From Candidatus Kuenenia stuttgartensis (GTDB taxonomy: Bacteria; Planctomycetota; Phycisphaerae; Phycisphaerales; SM1A02): a stretch of 64,000 bases of DNA. Each line of letters opens with the position of its first letter. Positions within the stretch are counted from its first letter, which is position 1. Below, piece by piece: positions 1 to 8,620 of the stretch. The notes beneath the pieces were generated by a model. That model saw nothing but the letters and a program-made list of their open reading frames with translations, did no database searches and had not been told where the DNA came from. The stretch is taken from positions 1 to 64,000 of the forward strand of contig CAMDMA010000017.1 of assembly GCA_945902075.1 (NCBI GenBank). Reading direction: 5' to 3'. Both the position numbers and the translations under genes were made by a program.

Positions 1-400
1 CGGGAACCAGAAAGAGCAGCACGAGGAAAACTGCACTGAATTGTCGCAAAACCGTCACCCCTGCAAGGGTGACAAAGCACGCAATCAGTCCGATGATTGC
101 GGAGAGATACGTTGCAGCCCTTGTATCGGTCTCTGAACCAAACCATCCCAGTCCAACGGCGATCAAGACGAGCGCAACGCCAAAAAAGCTCGGCCGACGA
201 CGTACATACCGAAATCGGGAACGCCTGATCCAGGCTAGATAAGCCGCGACGATCGGCACGATCATGATGTAGCCGTTGTCTTCCCTGCGAACGATCTCGT
301 TGCCGAGCTCCGCCCACGCGGGCGCAAATGCAAGTCCGCTCGCGCCCACGAGTGCAAGCAGCATCCAGAGGTCTTTCGCAGACCAATGTCGTGCGGCCAT
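1..400 (-). CDS. Exosortase-like membrane protein, N-terminal part (gene runs off the left edge)
   Basis: Reading leftward from an ATG at 400 there are 133 open codons up to the window edge. The ATG shares one base with the stop of the preceding gene (TGATG), so the two are coupled. The translation is strongly hydrophobic, with about four membrane segments. It carries features typical of the exosortase/EpsH family N-terminal half: a GYIMIVPIVAAYLAWIRR-type segment after the first loop, and a LVLLFLVP segment at the cut edge where exosortases have their 'FLLFMIPLP' stretch. Exosortases are membrane cysteine proteases that cut PEP-CTERM tails during export. The catalytic Cys, Arg and His lie beyond the window, so the call rests on the N-terminal pattern and on context: polysaccharide-type genes and a PEP-CTERM protein at 4212-4925. 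Confidence 0.68.
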   Translation of the reverse strand, partial: MAARHWSAKDLWMLLALVGASGLAFAPAWAELGNEIVRREDNGYIMIVPIVAAYLAWIRRSRFRYVRRRPSFFGVALVLIAVGLGWFGSETDTRAATYLSAIIGLIACFVTLAGVTVLRQFSAVFLVLLFLVP

Positions 401-1368
401 CATGTCTGCAACCTTTCGTTGGACTCCAGAGATGCGAAGACACGGTCAACCACCAACGCCCCGGGTGGCACGTAGGCACCAGGTGGCACCACGCTTCGCG
501 CCACGACCGCACCCTCACCGACCACCGCGCCGGGAAGAATCGCAGAGTTTGCGACGAGCGCCCCACTTCGAATGTCAGCACCGCGGGCAACGAGCGCCCA
601 TCCGGTTACATCGCTTGTGGGATCGATGCGCGCATCGTCGGCGATCATCAACACGCCACTCCGTGCGCGCCGCTCAAGCAACGATAGATACGAGGTCAAA
701 TCACCAAGTCGTGACGGCTCTGAAGAGACAAAAAATGGCCGAACCCTTCCGCCTCCTCGAACGATGGCTGGCACAAGCTGTTCCTTGAGGTCGTAGTAGC
801 CGATCGGGGGGATACGTTGAATCGCCGTGTTCGAAAGATGCATGACGCCGCACGGCCTCCCGTCCGCAGCGGCAAGGACCGTCGCTTCAGCGGAAGCGTC
901 AATCCCCGCAAGAAGTGCTTGGCAATCAAAGTCCACGTGTGCAGAACACTCAATGACTAGTAGCCCGCCAACGCTGCCGCCTCGCCCTGACCAACGATCG
1001 TCCGTATAGTCGCGGACGATGCCGCCCGCGCCCCGGTGATTATTGCGATCGATCCAAATGTCGATCGGTGATGCGTGATCCAATTCCTCGGCAATACGTT
1101 GGTAAAACGAGTATTCGTCCGCATCCGCAATCGCGATACCGACCCGCGGCGCTCGTGGACCAAGGGATACTGTGCGAATCCAACCGCCTAGCTGACTCCG
1201 CTGAGCGTCGATCGGCAGCGCCGCCAAGGGCAATCCAAGTGCCTGCGAAAGTGGGGCTGAGCGCCCCAGCCTCATGGAGCCACAAAGAACAAGGACTTCG
1301 GTTGTTTCCCCTGCGTTCTTAGCGTTCGTCGTGTTGTGATGCAGCGCTTGCATACTGGTCGTTCTCAA
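400..1368 (-). CDS. Nucleotidyltransferase-like protein with C-terminal hexapeptide repeat
   Basis: A 322-residue protein. The first ~210 residues have the layout of a sugar-1-phosphate nucleotidyltransferase: an N-terminal Gly-rich loop, an 'ADADEYSFYQRIAEEL' region and a helix near 'YYDLKEQLVPAIV' of the kind seen in NDP-sugar pyrophosphorylases. The last ~70 residues are a short left-handed beta helix (SGALVANSAILPGAVVGEGA). The normal signature loop (GGxGTRLxP) reads CGSMRLGRSAPLS here, so catalytic activity is doubtful. The protein may be a scaffold, or a nucleotidyltransferase reduced to a sensor or acyltransferase-like role. It lies directly upstream of, and overlaps, the exosortase-like gene. 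An internal Met at residue 7 could also be the start. The fold is an inference from sequence pattern only. Confidence 0.6.
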   Translation of the reverse strand: MRTTSMQALHHNTTNAKNAGETTEVLVLCGSMRLGRSAPLSQALGLPLAALPIDAQRSQLGGWIRTVSLGPRAPRVGIAIADADEYSFYQRIAEELDHASPIDIWIDRNNHRGAGGIVRDYTDDRWSGRGGSVGGLLVIECSAHVDFDCQALLAGIDASAEATVLAAADGRPCGVMHLSNTAIQRIPPIGYYDLKEQLVPAIVRGGGRVRPFFVSSEPSRLGDLTSYLSLLERRARSGVLMIADDARIDPTSDVTGWALVARGADIRSGALVANSAILPGAVVGEGAVVARSVVPPGAYVPPGALVVDRVFASLESNERLQT

Positions 1369-1890
1369 GCTTGTCGGTGCGCTGCGTAGGTCACAGGCAA
1401 GTCCCTGTTTCGATGCTCAGCGTCACGAATGGCATGTTCTCCAGACTCCACCCCTTCGCCTCGTTTCTAGATTTCGTGTCGCGTGGATAGCCGGTCATTT
1501 GAATCGACAAATCACGAAGGCCATGGGCAGAATCCAAAGTGGAATCCCCTGCACGACTCAATCGCTTTTGATTCACACCTTCCAGCAGGAACACCCTAAC
1601 TATCGGTCCGGGCGTTCCTTTCCCTTCCCCTTTCATTCGTTTGATTTCACGATTCACAAACCCCGACCCGCGGCGCCTCGGCTTTGATGCTTGCTTCACT
1701 TTCGGAAACAAGAACGACCGCAATTTAGACCGTCTCAACGACGCGACCGAGACCCATCCAACTGGATCGCAGCATGGAGGGGGTGCGACTACGTCTTTGC
1801 ACTGGTCGGGTTCGACGACAACCCCTGAAAAAAAGATTTTCCTTTCACCCAAGAAGTCATTCGTCCTGCTTCAAATCATTGCAATTCTCT
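1369..1890. other. Non-coding gap of about 520 bp
   Basis: No reading frame here has convincing coding character. The longest frame (1391-1852, minus strand) is Lys/Arg/Pro-rich with no recognisable motif. The stretch is less GC-rich than its surroundings and has pyrimidine tracts (around 1615-1640) and an A/T run near 1830. It separates the acyltransferase gene from the nucleotidyltransferase-like gene on the minus strand and probably holds the promoter for 1368-400. No hairpin with a T-run was seen. Confidence 0.4.
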
Positions 1891-2547
1891 TCAGCCGCTC
1901 TTGCTGAGCGCGCCGTCAGCAGGATGAATCCACTTCCCTAAAGCCAAATCGAATCGACGGATGATGCGGGCAGGACAACCTACGACTACCGACAGCGGCG
2001 GAACATCACGCGTGACAACGCTGTTGGTCCCCACGACACTTCCCGCTCCGATTCGAACCCCACGCAGAATTGCGACACGTTCCCCGATATAGACACCGTC
2101 TTCAAGAACCGTCGGTGCAACAACAACTCGTCGGTTCGTCACTACGCAATTCACAGGATCATTGGTGTCATGATCATGATCGGTAATCCAACTGTAAGAG
2201 CCGATTCCGCAGTTTGCCCCGATTTCAACAGAGTGTGCCGCCCCAATATGGACGTAAGGAGCAATTCGCGTGTTGTCACCAATTCGGAGTCGACAAGTTC
2301 CCTCGCCCACGAAGTGAGCCTCGAGTCGAGCATGTCGGCCGATGAGGACGCCCGCGCCTATCTCGATGCCTGCTCCACCAACCACGTAACTGGGGTAGTC
2401 GATCCGAGCTCGTCGACCAAAGGCGCGAAACCTCAGACGGTTGTAAGGCCACCGGAGTAGCCGCCCTAATCGCCGACTCTGCCGACGGATCCAAGATGGT
2501 TGGTCCGTGTCCGAGATATGTCGTACCGAGTCTTTATGCGAGATCAT
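1891..2547 (-). CDS. Hexapeptide-repeat O-acyltransferase (LbH family)
   Basis: A 218-residue protein dominated by isoleucine-patch hexapeptides such as IEIGAGVLIG, IGDNTRIAPYVHIG, LEDGVYIGERVAILRGVRIG and AGSVVGTNSVVTRDVPPLSVVVG. The last element, followed by CPARIIRRF, is the typical C-terminus of maltose/galactoside/WcaF-type acetyltransferases. A His-rich loop (WITDHDHDTND) sits where these enzymes carry the catalytic His. The probable role is O-acetylation of a surface polysaccharide or its precursor. It is 69 bp downstream of the asparagine-synthase-like gene on the same strand and probably co-transcribed with it. The first ~45 residues are basic and outside the helix, and could associate with a membrane or a partner. 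Confidence 0.85.
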   Translation of the reverse strand: MISHKDSVRHISDTDQPSWIRRQSRRLGRLLRWPYNRLRFRAFGRRARIDYPSYVVGGAGIEIGAGVLIGRHARLEAHFVGEGTCRLRIGDNTRIAPYVHIGAAHSVEIGANCGIGSYSWITDHDHDTNDPVNCVVTNRRVVVAPTVLEDGVYIGERVAILRGVRIGAGSVVGTNSVVTRDVPPLSVVVGCPARIIRRFDLALGKWIHPADGALSKSG

Positions 2548-2616
2548 GCCCGGGCTACTCCGTAGGGCCTATCGGCCAAAAATCGCAAACCGCTGCTGCG
2601 GCATCGCTGAATTTGT

Positions 2617-3957
2617 CTAGAAATTCCTATCGCCGTTGACCACCGTGGCCGCGCGCATACTTGCGATCAAGCCGAGGGCGGACCGTTGGAACGTCCAACG
2701 AACACCACCGTTGGACGCCAGTGAACCCGCAAGCGCTTGGAGGTTCGTCGGTAATTCACGGGAAAACTTCGACCACTCCAACCTTCCGCGCAACCGCTCA
2801 TACAGCCCTGCCCTCGCCTTCCGGACAAGCCAGTGATTGCCCGCGGCATCGGAGAAAGGAATGCTTAAGTCATCAAACCGATTGAGAATTCGTTCGCGCC
2901 AGTCGGACTTGACCGCCTCGTCGAGTTCGATTGCCAAGGTTGCCGCCGCAAGTTGTGCATCGCATAACGGAGCGAAGGTCTGCCTGGGATTGAGTAACCC
3001 ATACGGACTTGCCGAAATTCCGCGCCGGGTCCAGTGGAAGAGACTGAAGGCACCAAGCGGATTTGGAAGGTGATCAAGCCCGCGCAGCGTTCGCACGAGT
3101 TCGTGCCGCACTTCGTCAGCCGACGCAAGCGGAACCCCGGCCATCGCCAACTTGCTGAGGAACTCATCTCCGATTCCCGCCGCATGTTCGATGGTCCAAT
3201 CCGCAAGTTCATCCGTTGCGCCGGCTCGCCAGAGTGCGATGGCCTCGGGTTTCATGAGTGAGCCTGTCGCAAGGACACCAAGACCCAATCCATCGGTCAC
3301 CGGCCCGCCAAGTGCTCGGGCTCGCAGCGCGACGCCTAGGAACCAACCATGCTCAAGCGATTCGAAGTTCTGAGCCTGGTGTCGCCAAATCTCGCGCCCC
3401 ATATCGAACGCCAGAGGTTGGACTCCCTCGATTGTCTCGTCAAGCCGAGCGGCAAGCCGCGCCGCGACAATCGCATCCGAACTTGCCCGAAGTCCACCAC
3501 CAGTGAGAATCACCCGTGGCCGAAGCCCCATGGAGCGTAACCCAAGCAGGATGAGTCTGGAATCACGCCCTCCACTCAGGGGAACGATCGGCATCTGTCG
3601 TGAGGGATAGCGCTCAAGTGCATTTCGAAACAGTTCCAACAACTGAGAATCCGACGGACTTGACTCATTCGGACGCACAGGTCGTGCTCTGCCACTTTGG
3701 CCGCTATCCGCATGCGAGATGATCTCACCAGGTTCGAGCCGCCGAATGTCTCGAAAGACCGTGCGATCCCCAAGCGAGAATCCCAGCGTCAACAGAAGCG
3801 CAAGCCCAAGAGCATCCACCTCCTCCCCAGGAAGGACCAACGGCATGATGCCCGCGTCAGATGCGGCGACATCCCGACCAGGAACACCCCGACGAGCGTA
3901 ACGCGGCATGATTCCGAGCGGGTCCGCCCGGACAACGTTGGCTGGGCTCGCAGTCAT
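2617..3957 (-). CDS. Asparagine-synthase-like protein without a glutaminase nucleophile
   Basis: A 446-residue protein from the ATG at 3957; the frame is open further up to 4068 but that extension looks non-coding. The C-terminal part is an asparagine synthetase B-type ATP pyrophosphatase domain with the PPi loop PLSGGRDSRLI. The N-terminal part keeps only the second half of a class II glutamine amidotransferase domain (ADPLGIMPRYARRG and LGDRTVFRDIRRLEPGEII match the 'DPLGxxPLYY' and 'xGDxTxFxxIxxLxPGE' stretches). The N-terminal Cys and the first half of the domain are absent. Such truncated proteins are common in exopolysaccharide and exosortase loci, where they may amidate sugar carboxyls or peptides. 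The substrate cannot be told from sequence. Confidence 0.8.
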   Translation of the reverse strand: MTASPANVVRADPLGIMPRYARRGVPGRDVAASDAGIMPLVLPGEEVDALGLALLLTLGFSLGDRTVFRDIRRLEPGEIISHADSGQSGRARPVRPNESSPSDSQLLELFRNALERYPSRQMPIVPLSGGRDSRLILLGLRSMGLRPRVILTGGGLRASSDAIVAARLAARLDETIEGVQPLAFDMGREIWRHQAQNFESLEHGWFLGVALRARALGGPVTDGLGLGVLATGSLMKPEAIALWRAGATDELADWTIEHAAGIGDEFLSKLAMAGVPLASADEVRHELVRTLRGLDHLPNPLGAFSLFHWTRRGISASPYGLLNPRQTFAPLCDAQLAAATLAIELDEAVKSDWRERILNRFDDLSIPFSDAAGNHWLVRKARAGLYERLRGRLEWSKFSRELPTNLQALAGSLASNGGVRWTFQRSALGLIASMRAATVVNGDRNF

Positions 3958-4103
3958 GGTGCGGACCGTTCGAAGTGCAATTTGTGGGAAGGGCTCATAT
4001 TGAGTGAGTCTCCCTATCGTGCAAGACAGGTGATTTCGTGCACGAATACTGAGACCGCTGGCAATCACCCCCCCGATATCAATCGCGAACCGATCAGCTG
4101 CCC

Positions 4104-4141
4104 CAAAAAGGCGAGCGCGCGCATTTGACTGCGCGCGCTCG
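4104..4141 (-). terminator. Rho-independent terminator for the PEP-CTERM gene
   Basis: A perfect 12-bp inverted repeat (4112-4123 with 4130-4141, loop of 6 nt) is followed on the minus strand by GCC and then TTTTT. It lies 70 bp after the stop of the PEP-CTERM gene and isolates that gene from the polysaccharide genes downstream. Confidence 0.8.
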
Positions 4142-4211
4142 ATTCTTTTCCAAGGTGCTTACTCAGTACGTCCACAGCCGATGAGACTCATCGACGCACA
4201 GAAGTGACCGT

Positions 4212-4925
4212 TTACTTACGACGACGGATCAGTCCAACGCCGAGCAGACCAAGGCCAGCGAGGATCGCCGGAGCGCCAATTGGAACCACGACGAGCTGGT
4301 CCTGCGCGGTTGGGTTGGTCAAGCCGACGAGATTGTTGCCCATCGATCCGAAGCCACCAATGCCGAGGCTGGCAAGCATCGCGGATGCGTCCGCGAAGGC
4401 GGCCGACAGTTCCGTAGCCTGAAATGCACCCTTGGTGAGGTTGAGCTGCGCGACAGCGGCCTCAGCCGTTGCGCCAGTCAGGTTCTCATGGGAGATCTCG
4501 TAGATCGCGAGCTGGAAGGCCGAAGCCTCCGCCGCAGTGTCGAGCTGACGGTAGTACCGCTTGTAGAGATCCTGGATGATGGTCGCCTTGATCTCACCCA
4601 TGTTGCCTGGGCTACCCGGCTCGTCCGGCACGTTCGAAGGCGCAACGACCGCGAAGTTGTAGGTGTTGCCGGCGGTCACGCTCTCGAAGAGTTGAGCGCA
4701 GAAAGTGTCGCGCGAAACGCTGTTTGAGTTCACGAAGCTGTGGACGCCACAGTACAGGTTGTAGAACGTCGCCGGTCCACGGCTGTCCCACGAACGCTGA
4801 TGGTTGTAGGAAACGCGGTTTGTTCCACCAAGACCGTAGCCGGTGAAAGTAAGCGTCATATTTGTCGCCGAAGCGACGCTGGCAACGCTCAAGCCAGCGA
4901 GAATGGCAAAACCGATCTTCTTCAT
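4212..4925 (-). CDS. PEP-CTERM-type exported protein
   Basis: A 237-residue secreted protein. The start is placed at 4925 because an AGAGG ribosome-binding site lies 8-9 nt upstream and the translation then opens with a clean signal peptide (MKKIGFAILAGLSVASVASA). The body has no recognised domain. It has paired Cys residues (YCGVH and FCAQL) and a Thr/Asn-rich beta-type composition. The C-terminus is VVPIGAPAILAGLGLLGVGLIRRRK-like: a short VP-x-P motif, one membrane helix and a basic end, which is the tripartite sorting signal read by exosortases. The partner is probably the exosortase-like gene at 1-400. The gene has its own terminator and is divergent from dacB, so the 247-bp gap to 5172 should hold both promoters. 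Confidence 0.8.
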   Translation of the reverse strand: MKKIGFAILAGLSVASVASATNMTLTFTGYGLGGTNRVSYNHQRSWDSRGPATFYNLYCGVHSFVNSNSVSRDTFCAQLFESVTAGNTYNFAVVAPSNVPDEPGSPGNMGEIKATIIQDLYKRYYRQLDTAAEASAFQLAIYEISHENLTGATAEAAVAQLNLTKGAFQATELSAAFADASAMLASLGIGGFGSMGNNLVGLTNPTAQDQLVVVPIGAPAILAGLGLLGVGLIRRRK

Positions 4926-5172
4926 CTTTCTAACCTCTATGTAGGAAACACACCTGCCACGCGACCTCCACCACGGAAGCCCCGAGAGTGGAGACACTAC
5001 AAGAAGTTACGATCTTGTCAACCCTTTCGATGGCTTGTTGGTCAAATTTACGCGTACGAAATATCGAAACCCGGAAGTGTCCTCAGGCCGATATCTCCTA
5101 TTCGCGGGATATACGAGCCACCAATGTCGCGAATGCCATCCAAATGGATTCTAAGTGAGAAATTACTGCCCA

Positions 5173-6711
5173 ATGACGCACGCTTCGTTGCTGAAGAAAC
5201 GCAGACTCATTCCGATCTTTGCGGCCCTACTCTGGAACAGCATTGGGGCTGCGGCAGAGCTAGGCTCCGATATCCGACGGTCCGTCTCTACTTCTGGACT
5301 TGGCGAACTCGTTTCCTACTCGGTTGTCGATGTTGGGACCGGCCAAACCATCGCTTCCGGAGGCGACTTCACGCTCAGAAAGCCGGCGAGCAACATGAAG
5401 TTGCTCACGACTGGTGCGGCGCTCGAATCCCTTGGCCCCGAGTTCAAGTTTCGCACGCAGCTCAAAGTTGATTCCAACTTGGGCCTCGCTCGAATGGTGG
5501 TTGCAGGAGGCGGGGATCCGGGGTTTGCGGACCCTGAGTTGCTCGCCCGTATGTCTTTCATCGACGACGCCGGGAAAGCCCGACCGGGGCTCGGTACGCA
5601 GGATCTGCTGCAATGGTGGATCGACGCCGCGGTCAAAGCTGGCATCACCCGTGTCGCGGAACTCGTCGTAGACGATCGCGTGTTCGACCGCGTCTGCTAC
5701 AACCCGGCATGGCCGACCGACCAGCGAACCCGCCCCTACTGCGCTGAGATTTGGGGATTTAATTTCCACGCCAACATGATGTTCGTGCGTGCGCGCACGA
5801 GCGACACGAAGGTGGTCATTGATGGACTCGAGCCTTCATTTGACTGGACCATCGCGCGTAACGGGGCCACGGTCGGCCCGGCCAAATCCAAATCAAGTTT
5901 CGTTGTCACGCGAAACGCGGAGAGTCATGACCTCGTGGTGAGCGGTCGATTGCCGGCAGGAGCACGCGTCGAACTTGACCTGTCGATTCACAATCCGCCG
6001 GCGCTTTTTGGTGAACTGCTTTCGCGTGGCCTCAGAGCCCGCGGTATCACCGTCGATTCGGTTCGGCTCGCAACCGGGGCTGACCCGGCCGCCACGGGCA
6101 CGGTCCTCGGCGTCATCGAAACCCCTCTCGCTGTGGTACTCGCTCGCGCGAACACCGACAGCAACAACCTTCATGCCGAAGCGCTGCTGAAGCGCCTCGG
6201 TGCCGCGCACGCGAATGCTCCGACGGCAATCCCGGGGCCCGGATACATCGGAGGGTCGTGGGAGAATGGAGCATCAGCGCTGCGTGAGAGCCTTGAGCGA
6301 CGAGTCGGCGCAGATTCCGCGGCGTTTGTCCTTTCCGATGGCTGCGGACTGTCGCACGCCAATCGGGTGACCGCTGCCGGGATGACTGCTTGGTTGCGCT
6401 CCTTTGCAGCCGACGACCGACTTGGGTCAGCGTTTCTTGCGAGTCTCGCGATCGCTGGCGAAAACGGCACCGTTCAAAAACGTTTCGCCGAACTCGCCGG
6501 GAGTCCGGTCTCCGTGCGATGCAAGACAGGCTACATCAATGGCGTCAGTTGCTTGAGCGGCGTCGTCATCGCTCCAAGTGGCAGAAAAATTGCCTTTAGT
6601 GTGCTCACAAACGGCATCGAGAAGATCGGCACTGATCGTCCCAAGAAGCTTCAAGAGGCACTTGTCATGGACATTGTGCGCGCGCTCAGCATTCCAAATG
6701 GTCGTCCGTGA
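5173..6711 (+). CDS. dacB: D-alanyl-D-alanine carboxypeptidase/endopeptidase, PBP4 (S13) family
   Basis: A 512-residue periplasmic enzyme that trims or cuts peptidoglycan stem peptides. From the ATG at 5173 it opens with a basic n-region (LLKKRRLIP) and a hydrophobic signal segment ending near AAAELG; a GTG at 5155 would add six residues. All three serine-acylase motifs are present: S73-N-M-K76, S330-N-N332 and K451-T-G453. Between the first two lies the extra domain typical of class C low-molecular-weight PBPs (GGGDPGFADPEL). The length is close to E. coli DacB. The SLC13 gene follows after 18 bp, so they may share a transcript. Confidence 0.93.
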   Translation: MTHASLLKKRRLIPIFAALLWNSIGAAAELGSDIRRSVSTSGLGELVSYSVVDVGTGQTIASGGDFTLRKPASNMKLLTTGAALESLGPEFKFRTQLKVDSNLGLARMVVAGGGDPGFADPELLARMSFIDDAGKARPGLGTQDLLQWWIDAAVKAGITRVAELVVDDRVFDRVCYNPAWPTDQRTRPYCAEIWGFNFHANMMFVRARTSDTKVVIDGLEPSFDWTIARNGATVGPAKSKSSFVVTRNAESHDLVVSGRLPAGARVELDLSIHNPPALFGELLSRGLRARGITVDSVRLATGADPAATGTVLGVIETPLAVVLARANTDSNNLHAEALLKRLGAAHANAPTAIPGPGYIGGSWENGASALRESLERRVGADSAAFVLSDGCGLSHANRVTAAGMTAWLRSFAADDRLGSAFLASLAIAGENGTVQKRFAELAGSPVSVRCKTGYINGVSCLSGVVIAPSGRKIAFSVLTNGIEKIGTDRPKKLQEALVMDIVRALSIPNGRP

Positions 6712-6729
6712 TATCCGTGCGCGGTACGG

Positions 6730-8604
6730 GTGTGGCCGCTTTTCAATACGCTGCGCCGTTGGGCTGCTGCCGATGCGCCCATTGATGCTGTAAGCAACCG
6801 ACGAAAGGAACCGCCCATCGACTCGCAAGCCGTCATCGCGCTCACCTGCGTCTCTGTGACCCTTGCGCTGCTTGTCCGCGGAAAGATCGCAAGCGACATC
6901 GTCATGGCTGGCGGGATCGGGCTCCTCGTCCTTAGTGGTGTGCTCGAGCCAAAAGAAGCCTTCTCCGGGCTGGCGAGCTCGTCCATCATCACCATTGCGC
7001 TTCTGCTTATTGTGTCTCAGGGTGTCATTGAGACGGGGCTGATTCAGTGGGTTGGGCCCGCGATCTTCGGAAAAACGAAGTCGGTGTTTGTTGGTCAGTT
7101 GCGACTCATGATTCCGGTCGCTGCGATCTCCGCATTTATCAATAACACGCCATTGGTCGCGATGTGCATCCCGGTCGTGCACGACTTTGCCAGGCGCACA
7201 CGGATCGCCCCGGGCAAACTCTTCATTCCACTCGCATATGCCGCGACGCTTGGCGGCGTCTGCTCGCTCATCGGAACCAGCACAAACCTCGTCGTCAACG
7301 ATATGTGGACGAAATCCGGGCACCCTTCGTTTGGGTTATTCGACGTCGCGCCGGTGGGTATTCCTGTCGCTCTCACGGGAATTGCTTACATCCTGCTCGC
7401 GGGACGTTGGCTGCTCCCTGAGAGTGGTCGTACCGAACTCGCGTCGACCGATCCGCGGAGTTACACCGTCGAGATGGTTGTCGCTGGCGCGCCGATCGCC
7501 GGAAAGTCGGTGGAGGCCGCAAACCTTCGCGGACTTGAAGGGCTGTATCTCGCGGAGCTCGCGCGTGGCGATGAGATTCTCACTCCCGTCGAACCGGAGA
7601 CCACACTCCTCACCGGCGATCGCCTCTTCTTCGTGGGCGATGTGAATTCTGTTGTCCAGCTCCAGAGACTGCGCGGGCTCGAACCCGCGACCGACCAGGT
7701 GGCCAAGCTCGGGCGCGATCGCTATCGAAGATTTCTTGTTGAGGCGGTCGTATCGGACACTAGCCCTCTTCTCGGGAAGACGATTCGTGAATCGCGATTT
7801 CGTAATGTCTACGGCGCGGTCGTCATCGCGATTTCGCGCAACGGAGCGCGGATCAGTAACGTCAAACTCGGCACCGTCGTACTGCGAGAAGGTGACGTGT
7901 TACTCCTCGAAACAAAAGAGGCCTTCCTCGCCGGGTTCGGTGAGTCGCGTGATTTTCTCCTCGTACGACGTCTCGAGGACTCCGCACCAGTGCAGCATGA
8001 ACGTGCGCCGATTGCGGGTGCAATTCTTGTTGGCGTGATTGCAATTGCGACGATCCGTCCGTTCGGGTTCGACATGTTTCACGCCGCATTCGCGGGTGCG
8101 GCGCTGATGATTGCGACCCGCTGCTGTACCGGCGCCCAGGCGAGACGCGCGCTCAACGCGCGCATGATCTTCGTGATCGCAGGATCCATCGCGCTAGGTC
8201 TAGCTCTCGATAAAACGGGGGTTGCATCCTTCTTCGCAGAACAGCTGATCGGCTTGAGTGGCGGCCACTTACTTGCGACGATCGCAGCGCTCTACTTCGC
8301 AACCTTTGTGCTCACGGAACTTCTCTCGAATGCGACTGCTGCGGCGTTGATGTTCCCGATCGCAATCGGCGCAGCGCAATCCGCGGGTTTCGATCCGCGT
8401 TACGCCGCCATCATCACCATGATCGGAGCAAGTGCAAGTTTCTCAACGCCGATCGGGTACCAGACGAACCTGATGGTTCAAGCTCCGGGGGGCTACAAGT
8501 TCACAGACTTTATGCGGATCGGAATTCCACTCGGCATTCTCTCCGGCATCGTCGCAGTCCTGGCAATTTGGATTTTGGCTGCCGGAACTTCGCCGACCGG
8601 CTGA
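6730..8604 (+). CDS. SLC13/DASS-family permease with two TrkA-C domains, probable sulfate transporter
   Basis: A 624-residue inner-membrane transporter. Two repeated membrane halves carry the family's Asn-Thr/Asn-Ala hairpins (AFINNTPLVAM with GTSTNLVVND, and LLSNATAAALMFP with SFSTPIGYQTN). Between the halves are two RCK_C/TrkA-C regulatory domains (about residues 240-320 and 330-410; for example GDRLFFVGDV and EGDVLLLETKE). This layout is that of SAC1-like and bacterial SLC13 carriers for sulfate or dicarboxylates. The next four genes are all for sulfate activation, so sulfate is the likely substrate (inference from neighbours). The start is a GTG at 6730 with no clear ribosome-binding site; the first ~30 residues are hydrophilic and the true start is uncertain. 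Confidence 0.85.
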   Translation: MWPLFNTLRRWAAADAPIDAVSNRRKEPPIDSQAVIALTCVSVTLALLVRGKIASDIVMAGGIGLLVLSGVLEPKEAFSGLASSSIITIALLLIVSQGVIETGLIQWVGPAIFGKTKSVFVGQLRLMIPVAAISAFINNTPLVAMCIPVVHDFARRTRIAPGKLFIPLAYAATLGGVCSLIGTSTNLVVNDMWTKSGHPSFGLFDVAPVGIPVALTGIAYILLAGRWLLPESGRTELASTDPRSYTVEMVVAGAPIAGKSVEAANLRGLEGLYLAELARGDEILTPVEPETTLLTGDRLFFVGDVNSVVQLQRLRGLEPATDQVAKLGRDRYRRFLVEAVVSDTSPLLGKTIRESRFRNVYGAVVIAISRNGARISNVKLGTVVLREGDVLLLETKEAFLAGFGESRDFLLVRRLEDSAPVQHERAPIAGAILVGVIAIATIRPFGFDMFHAAFAGAALMIATRCCTGAQARRALNARMIFVIAGSIALGLALDKTGVASFFAEQLIGLSGGHLLATIAALYFATFVLTELLSNATAAALMFPIAIGAAQSAGFDPRYAAIITMIGASASFSTPIGYQTNLMVQAPGGYKFTDFMRIGIPLGILSGIVAVLAIWILAAGTSPTG

Positions 8605-8620
8605 TCACGCGAGACATTTC

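Noticed and set aside
1391-1852. A 153-codon minus-strand frame in the gap near the left end
   Set aside because: Basic, low-complexity translation without motif; the surrounding stretch has intergenic character.
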